Assembly (NCBI GenBank): GCA_002427975.1
Contig: DIZT01000135.1
Location: 28,478-39,410 of the forward strand
DNA length: 10,933 bases
Reading direction: 5' to 3'
From: Micrococcaceae bacterium UBA6021
GTDB taxonomy: Bacteria > Actinomycetota > Actinomycetes > Actinomycetales > Micrococcaceae
Shown in pieces: positions 7,401 to 10,933 of the stretch. The stretch's first letter is position 1. Each line of letters starts with the position of its first letter. The translations under genes were made by a program, and so were the position numbers. Below the pieces are notes generated by a model. That model made no database searches. It was not told the DNA's origin and saw only the letters and a program-made list of their open reading frames with translations.

Positions 7401-7520
7401 ATCGACGAACACTTTGAGGAACAGGCCGCCGCGCCTGCCGAGGACGAGCCAACCGACGACACCCTTGCGCAGGAGCCCGTGGGCGTCCCCGCCGAAACCA
7501 CCACGGGGGGCCAGGGATGA
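4488..7520 (+). CDS. mrpA: Mrp Na+/H+ antiporter subunit A fused to subunit B
   Basis: This is the largest subunit (1010 aa) of the Mrp/Mnh multisubunit cation/proton antiporter in the cell membrane, homologous to complex I NuoL. The proton-pumping core (PF00361) spans about 125-400, with conserved Glu137 in FWELTT, Lys223 in [28 protein letters not shown] and Lys254 in AMVKAG. The MbhD-like stretch ([16 protein letters not shown], 656-671) and MbhE-like stretch ([18 protein letters not shown], 749-766) follow. From about 836 to 968 there is a complete MnhB domain ([35 protein letters not shown]), so no separate mrpB is needed. An acidic, Pro/Thr-rich cytosolic tail follows (973-1010). The GTG start has GGAG 6 nt upstream. 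The stop overlaps mrpC by 4 bp. The A-B fusion is known from other bacteria (PhaAB-type, group 2 operons). Bulk Na+ versus K+ preference cannot be decided. Confidence 0.96.
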   Translation: [1010 protein letters not shown]

Positions 7521-8110
7521 GCGTCAACCTGACCCTGTTGATCGTCATGGGTGCCCTGTATGCGTGCGGCATCTATCTGATCCTGGAACGCAGCCTCACC
7601 CGTGTGCTGCTCGGGCTGATGCTGCTGGCCAACGCCACCAACCTGCTGATCCTTGCCACAGGCGGCCATGCCGGCCTGGCGCCGCTGTACAACAAGGACA
7701 CCGGCGCCCAGGAGTACGCGGATCCCCTTCCGCAGGCTCTGATTCTGACGTCGATCGTGATCTCCTTCGCCGTGACGGCATTTATGCTCGGCATCATTTA
7801 CCGCACGTGGGTCCTGGCCCGCCAGGATGAAATCCAGGACGACATCGAGGACCTCCGCGTCGCCGAGACGCCCAGGTTCGACGCCGAGGACGACGCCCCG
7901 ATCCCGGCCGAAACGTCCGAGTTTCCCCTGACCATGCTTGGCAGCGACGGGAGCACCGTCTCAGACCACGCAACGGCGGCGGACGGTCCGGAAGCGGCCG
8001 GGGATTCCATCACGGCCGGCGTCAGGAAGATTCCTGCAGCGGATGCCGCCGCTGAAGAGCAACCCGGCTCGCAGAACGTAACCCCTGGTCCCGAAGGAGG
8101 TGTGAAGTGA
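7517..8110 (+). CDS. mrpC: Mrp antiporter subunit C with long acidic tail
   Basis: This is the NuoK-like membrane subunit of the Mrp complex. The first ~100 residues form three helices, with DPLPQALILTSIVISFAV (69-86) being the signature shared by MnhC and NuoK. Typical MnhC proteins are about 110-125 aa. This one is 197 aa because of a roughly 95-residue hydrophilic C-terminal extension, rich in Asp, Glu, Ala and Pro and probably disordered in the cytoplasm (103-197). The ATG at 7517 overlaps the mrpA stop as ATGA, indicating translational coupling. A G-rich stretch (7505-7510) just upstream may serve as Shine-Dalgarno. The tail's job is unknown; its DNA also carries the very strong ribosome site of mrpD. 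Confidence 0.95.
   Translation: MSVNLTLLIVMGALYACGIYLILERSLTRVLLGLMLLANATNLLILATGGHAGLAPLYNKDTGAQEYADPLPQALILTSIVISFAVTAFMLGIIYRTWVLARQDEIQDDIEDLRVAETPRFDAEDDAPIPAETSEFPLTMLGSDGSTVSDHATAADGPEAAGDSITAGVRKIPAADAAAEEQPGSQNVTPGPEGGVK
8094..8101 (+). promoter_or_regulatory. Strong Shine-Dalgarno of mrpD
   Basis: AAGGAGGT is a full-length complement to the 3' end of 16S rRNA and sits 5 nt before the GTG start of mrpD at 8107. It fixes that start against later candidates. It is the best ribosome site in the operon: mrpA has GGAG, mrpE GGAGG (9700-9704), mrpF AGGAGG (10240-10245), mrpG GGGAG (10509-10513). It may compensate for the GTG start. Confidence 0.85.
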
Positions 8111-9714
8111 ACATCGCAAGCTTTGCCCCGCTCGCCGTCGCACTTCCCATCCTCGGCGCCGCCCTGGCCTTCCTGCTGATCCGGCACTCCCGTGCCCAGC
8201 GCGCAGTGAGCATCGCCGTGCTGTCCCTGACGCTCCTGCTGGAGTGCGCGCTGCTGGCTTCGGTGTGGGACGGCGGAACCGCCGCTGTGAACATCGGCGG
8301 CTGGCTGCCGCCATGGGGCATCACCATGGTGGTGGACCAGTTCTCGTCCCTCATGCTGGTGGTGTCGTCGGCTATCAGCCTCGCGGTGCTGGTCTACGCC
8401 ACCGGACAGGGCATGGCCGACGGCGACCAGGACGCGCCAGTGTCGATCTTCCACCCCACCTACCTGATCCTGGTGGCCGGGGTGTCCAACGCGTTCCTGT
8501 CCGGGGACCTGTTCAACCTGTACGTCGGCTTCGAGATCCTGCTGACGGCAAGCTATGTCCTGATGACCCTGGGCGGGACCGGCCCGCGTATCCGCGCCGG
8601 CGTCACCTACGTGGTGGTCTCCGTGGTGTCCTCCGTGCTGTTCCTGATCTCCATCGCCATGGTCTACGGGGCCACCGGAACTGTGAACATGGCCGACCTC
8701 GCCATCAAGCTTGCGGACCTGGACGAGGGAACCCGGACGCTGCTTCACGTGATGCTCCTGGTGGCCTTCGGCATCAAGGCGGCCGTGTTCCCGCTGTCGT
8801 TCTGGCTGCCTGACTCCTACCCCACAGCGCCGGCCCCGGTCACGGCCGTGTTCGCCGGCCTGTTGACCAAAGTCGGTGTGTACGCGATGGTGCGCACGGA
8901 AACACTGCTCTTCCCCGGGGACAGACTGAACACACCTCTGATGGTGGCGGCGCTGCTGACCATGGTGGTGGGAATCCTGGGCGCCCTGGCCCAGAGCGAT
9001 ATCAAACGTCTGCTGTCCTTCACCCTGGTGAGCCACATCGGCTACATGGTGTTTGGCCTGGCGATGTCCTCGGTGGCCGGGCTGGGCGCCGCCGTGTTCT
9101 ACGTGGCCCACCACATCACCATCCAGACCAGCCTCTTCATGGTCACGGGCCTGATCGAACGCCGTGGCGGCAGCTCCTCGGTGGACCGGCTGGCGGGCCT
9201 GGCCAAGCTGTCACCCATGCTGGCCCTGCTGTTCTTCATACCGGCCATGAACCTGGCCGGTATCCCGCCGTTCTCCGGGTTCCTGGGGAAGGTGGGGCTG
9301 ATCCAGGCGGGCGTCGAGCTGGGCACGCCACTGGCCTACGCCCTGGTGATCGGCGGCGTGATCACCAGCCTGCTGACCCTGCTGGCCGTTGCGAGGGTAT
9401 GGAACCGCGCGTTCTGGCGCAAGCCCTCGGACGCCGAGCACCCGGACCCGGTCCTGCTGGCTGAGCCCGAGGACTCGCACACCGGCAGCCGGGCCGGCCG
9501 CAGCAACGTCACGCTGCTGCCCCGCACCATGGTGGGCTCAACCCTTGGCCTGGTATTGCTCGGCGTGTCACTCACCGTATTCGCGGGCCCGCTGTTCAGG
9601 CTCTCGGACCAGGCGGCCCACGAAATGCTGGACAGGTCCGCCTACATCCAGGCCGTGCTCGGCGAGGACGCGCCGGTGCCGCCGCTGGCGTTGAAGACCG
9701 GAGGCGGCAAATGA
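8107..9714 (+). CDS. mrpD: Mrp antiporter subunit D
   Basis: This is the second proton-channel subunit of the Mrp complex (535 aa), homologous to NuoM/NuoN, with about 14 membrane helices. The conserved core (PF00361) covers about 130-400. Visible key residues are Glu143 in LYVGFEILLTASY, Lys224 in LLVAFGIKAAVFPLSFWLP, and Lys255 in FAGLLTKVGVYAMVR. ALAQSDIKRLLSFTLVSHIGY (294-314) and the helix-breaking MNLAGIPPFSGFLGK (381-395) are also standard for the family. It is slightly longer than Bacillus MrpD (about 490 aa), partly because of a charged loop at about 434-472 between the late helices. The GTG start overlaps the mrpC stop as GTGA, and the end overlaps mrpE by 4 bp. Confidence 0.96.
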   Translation: MNIASFAPLAVALPILGAALAFLLIRHSRAQRAVSIAVLSLTLLLECALLASVWDGGTAAVNIGGWLPPWGITMVVDQFSSLMLVVSSAISLAVLVYATGQGMADGDQDAPVSIFHPTYLILVAGVSNAFLSGDLFNLYVGFEILLTASYVLMTLGGTGPRIRAGVTYVVVSVVSSVLFLISIAMVYGATGTVNMADLAIKLADLDEGTRTLLHVMLLVAFGIKAAVFPLSFWLPDSYPTAPAPVTAVFAGLLTKVGVYAMVRTETLLFPGDRLNTPLMVAALLTMVVGILGALAQSDIKRLLSFTLVSHIGYMVFGLAMSSVAGLGAAVFYVAHHITIQTSLFMVTGLIERRGGSSSVDRLAGLAKLSPMLALLFFIPAMNLAGIPPFSGFLGKVGLIQAGVELGTPLAYALVIGGVITSLLTLLAVARVWNRAFWRKPSDAEHPDPVLLAEPEDSHTGSRAGRSNVTLLPRTMVGSTLGLVLLGVSLTVFAGPLFRLSDQAAHEMLDRSAYIQAVLGEDAPVPPLALKTGGGK

Positions 9715-10256
9715 GCCGCCGGCGGATTTCCCTGCGCCAGGAGCTGCCCCTGCTGGTATGGCTCGTGATTGTCTGGGGTGCCCTGTGGCAGGACTTCAGC
9801 CCCGGTAACCTGCTCTTTGGCGCGTTGCTGGCCGTGGTCGTGGCCCGGATGTTCTACCTGCCGCCGGTGGAACTCAGCGGCCGCTTCAATATTCTTCACG
9901 CAGTGCCCTTCGCCCTGCGTTTCCTGGGCAGGGTGGCGGCAGCAAGTGTCGAGGTCATGTATCTGGCGGCTGTCCGCGGCCCGCGGGTCATCAGCGCCGT
10001 CGTCGCCGTCCCGTTGCGGAGCCACCAGGACCTGATGGTCACCGCCACTGGCCACGTCATTTCGCTGATCCCGGGCTCCCTGGTGGTGGAGGTGGACCGG
10101 TCAACGTCCACCCTGTACCTCCACGCGCTCAATATCAGCAGCCCGGAAGAGGTGGAGAACCTGCGCAAGGAAGTCCGCTCCATTGAAGCGGGCCTGATCA
10201 GGATCATGGGCACACGGGAAGAACTCGAAGCAATCCGGCAGGAGGCCGCAGCATGA
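9711..10256 (+). CDS. mrpE: Mrp antiporter subunit E
   Basis: This is a small membrane subunit (181 aa, PF01899) found only in Mrp-type antiporters. Two or three hydrophobic segments fill the first half (about 12-47 and 62-100). They are followed by the signature RSHQDLMVTATGHVISLIPGS (103-123) and a soluble C-terminal part with VEVDRSTSTLYLHALNI, where family members place a conserved cytoplasmic domain. The last ~35 residues are charged and helical. ATG 9711 overlaps the mrpD stop as ATGA and has GGAGG 6 nt upstream. MrpE supports assembly and full activity of the complex in Bacillus; its exact role is unsettled. Confidence 0.95.
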   Translation: MSRRRISLRQELPLLVWLVIVWGALWQDFSPGNLLFGALLAVVVARMFYLPPVELSGRFNILHAVPFALRFLGRVAAASVEVMYLAAVRGPRVISAVVAVPLRSHQDLMVTATGHVISLIPGSLVVEVDRSTSTLYLHALNISSPEEVENLRKEVRSIEAGLIRIMGTREELEAIRQEAAA

Positions 10257-10531
10257 TGCAGACCGTCCTGGCTGTCACGGCAGTCATTCTTTCGTTGGCA
10301 GCGGCAGGAGCCATCATCAGGATTTCCCGCGGGCCGTCGCTGCTGGACAGGGTGCTGGCCTCCGACGTCCTGCTCGCCATCCTCGGCGCGGCCCTGTGCA
10401 TTGATATGGCCGTCAACCGGCACCTGAACAACCTGATGCTGCTGGTGGCGCTGTCCGTCGTCGGTTTCATCGGTTCGGTCACTGTTGCGCGCTTCGTCGC
10501 CGACCGGCGGGAGCAGGCCCATGAGTCCTGA
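10253..10531 (+). CDS. mrpF: Mrp antiporter subunit F
   Basis: This small three-helix membrane subunit (92 aa, PF04066) carries the family signature RGPSLLDRVLASDVL (26-40), in which Asp32 and Asp38 are conserved acidic residues, and GFIGSVTVARFV (71-82) near the end. Length is normal for MnhF. The start overlaps the mrpE stop. Two ATG codons stand in tandem at 10253 and 10256; AGGAGG at 10240-10245 is 7 nt before the first. It runs 11 bp into mrpG. In homologues MrpF helps form the cation pathway at the A-C-D-F-G side of the complex. Confidence 0.94.
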   Translation: MMQTVLAVTAVILSLAAAGAIIRISRGPSLLDRVLASDVLLAILGAALCIDMAVNRHLNNLMLLVALSVVGFIGSVTVARFVADRREQAHES

Positions 10532-10933
10532 GGCAAGCGTGGTAGATAACGTCATCGATACCGTGTCCGCGGTGTTCCTGGTGGTGGGTGCCCTCATGTC
10601 CCTGGCTGCCGCCGTCGGCCTGCTCCGGTTCCCGGACATGCTGAGCCGGATGCATGCCGCCACCAAGCCCCAGGTACTGGGGCTGTTCCTGCTGTTGGCG
10701 GCCGTCGGCCTGCAGCTGCGCACATGGTGGGTGTGGCCGGTACTGCTGGTGGCCTGGATTTTCCAGCTGCTGACGGTGCCGGTTTCGGCACACATGGTGG
10801 GGCGTTCCGGTTACCGCACCAAACACCTGCACCGCGAGCTGCTCAGCTCCGATGAACTGGAAGCCGTGGTTCAGAAGGCGGCCCAGTCCGCCCGGGATGA
10901 ATCGGCCCGGGATGAAGGGTCCGACGGCGGCCG
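10521..10933 (+). CDS. mrpG: Mrp antiporter subunit G (3' end beyond window)
   Basis: The ATG at 10521 lies 11 bp before the end of mrpF, with GGGAG at 10509-10513. The frame stays open for 137 codons to the window edge, so the gene is incomplete here. The MnhG/MrpG family (PF03334) is shown by LRFPDMLSRMHAATKPQVLG (35-54) and three hydrophobic helices within about 15-92. After the last helix a hydrophilic tail begins at about residue 95 with an ESAR/ARDE-type repeat (SARDE twice at 123-132). Most of the conserved domain is present, so little beyond the tail is missing. The short soluble tail is longer than in compact family members. This is the expected last gene of a group-2-order mrp operon. 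Confidence 0.94.
   Translation, partial: MSPEASVVDNVIDTVSAVFLVVGALMSLAAAVGLLRFPDMLSRMHAATKPQVLGLFLLLAAVGLQLRTWWVWPVLLVAWIFQLLTVPVSAHMVGRSGYRTKHLHRELLSSDELEAVVQKAAQSARDESARDEGSDGG
10890..10916 (+). repeat. Short tandem repeat in mrpG tail
   Basis: GCCCGGGATGAA occurs at 10890-10901 and again at 10905-10916, a 15-bp period coding for two SARDE units. It adds a whole number of codons, so the frame is unaffected. It lies in the low-complexity cytosolic tail and may vary in copy number between strains. Confidence 0.7.

Noticed and set aside
5568..7412. A 614-codon open frame on the minus strand inside mrpA
   Set aside because: It is antisense to a certain gene. Its product is rich in His, Gly, Asp and Gln with no helices or motifs, which is the usual shadow of a GC-rich reading frame.
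7798..9114. A 438-codon minus-strand open frame across mrpC and mrpD
   Set aside because: Same shadow pattern (GHQ/HRQ-rich, no domain), and it spans the junction of two well-supported genes.

Overview
The window looks like chromosome of a high-GC actinobacterium, most likely Micrococcaceae of the Arthrobacter/Pseudarthrobacter type. The grounds are strong G/C at third codon positions, GTG starts, overlapping ATGA/GTGA gene junctions, and the protein types present (fused MrpA-B, KhtT/KhtU-like pair, Atg22-like MFS carrier, AbiEi/DUF559-like protein). The genus is an inference from sequence style, not from a search.

Layout. (1) Bases 1-1091 hold one plus-strand gene for a DUF559/AbiEi-type protein. 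A 21-bp direct repeat brackets it (3-23 and 1071-1091), and an inverted copy of its 15-bp core overlaps the gene's stop codon, giving a large hairpin at 1036-1090. (2) Bases 1132-4293 carry three minus-strand genes, transcribed in the order MFS carrier (UMF1/Atg22-like), KhtT-like RCK_C regulator, KhtU-like CPA2 antiporter. The last two are separated by only 5 bp. (3) Bases 4294-4487 are a divergent intergenic region with a perfect 8-1-8 palindrome at 4348-4364. (4) Bases 4488-10933 are a tightly packed plus-strand mrp (mnh) operon: mrpA fused to mrpB, then C, D, E, F and G. Every junction overlaps by 4 bp except F/G (11 bp), and mrpG runs off the right edge.

Function. The main theme is monovalent-cation and pH homeostasis. 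The Mrp complex is a multisubunit Na+/H+ antiporter related to the membrane arm of respiratory complex I. KhtT/KhtU in Bacillus is a K+/H+ antiporter gated by its RCK_C subunit. The MFS carrier lies between the two systems and its substrate cannot be read from sequence. I found no tRNA, rRNA, CRISPR array, insertion sequence or phage gene.

The window is mostly well-known families. The least explained parts are the repeat-flanked DUF559-type gene on the left and the palindrome between the two divergent transcription units. I do not see convincing evidence for a wholly new system.
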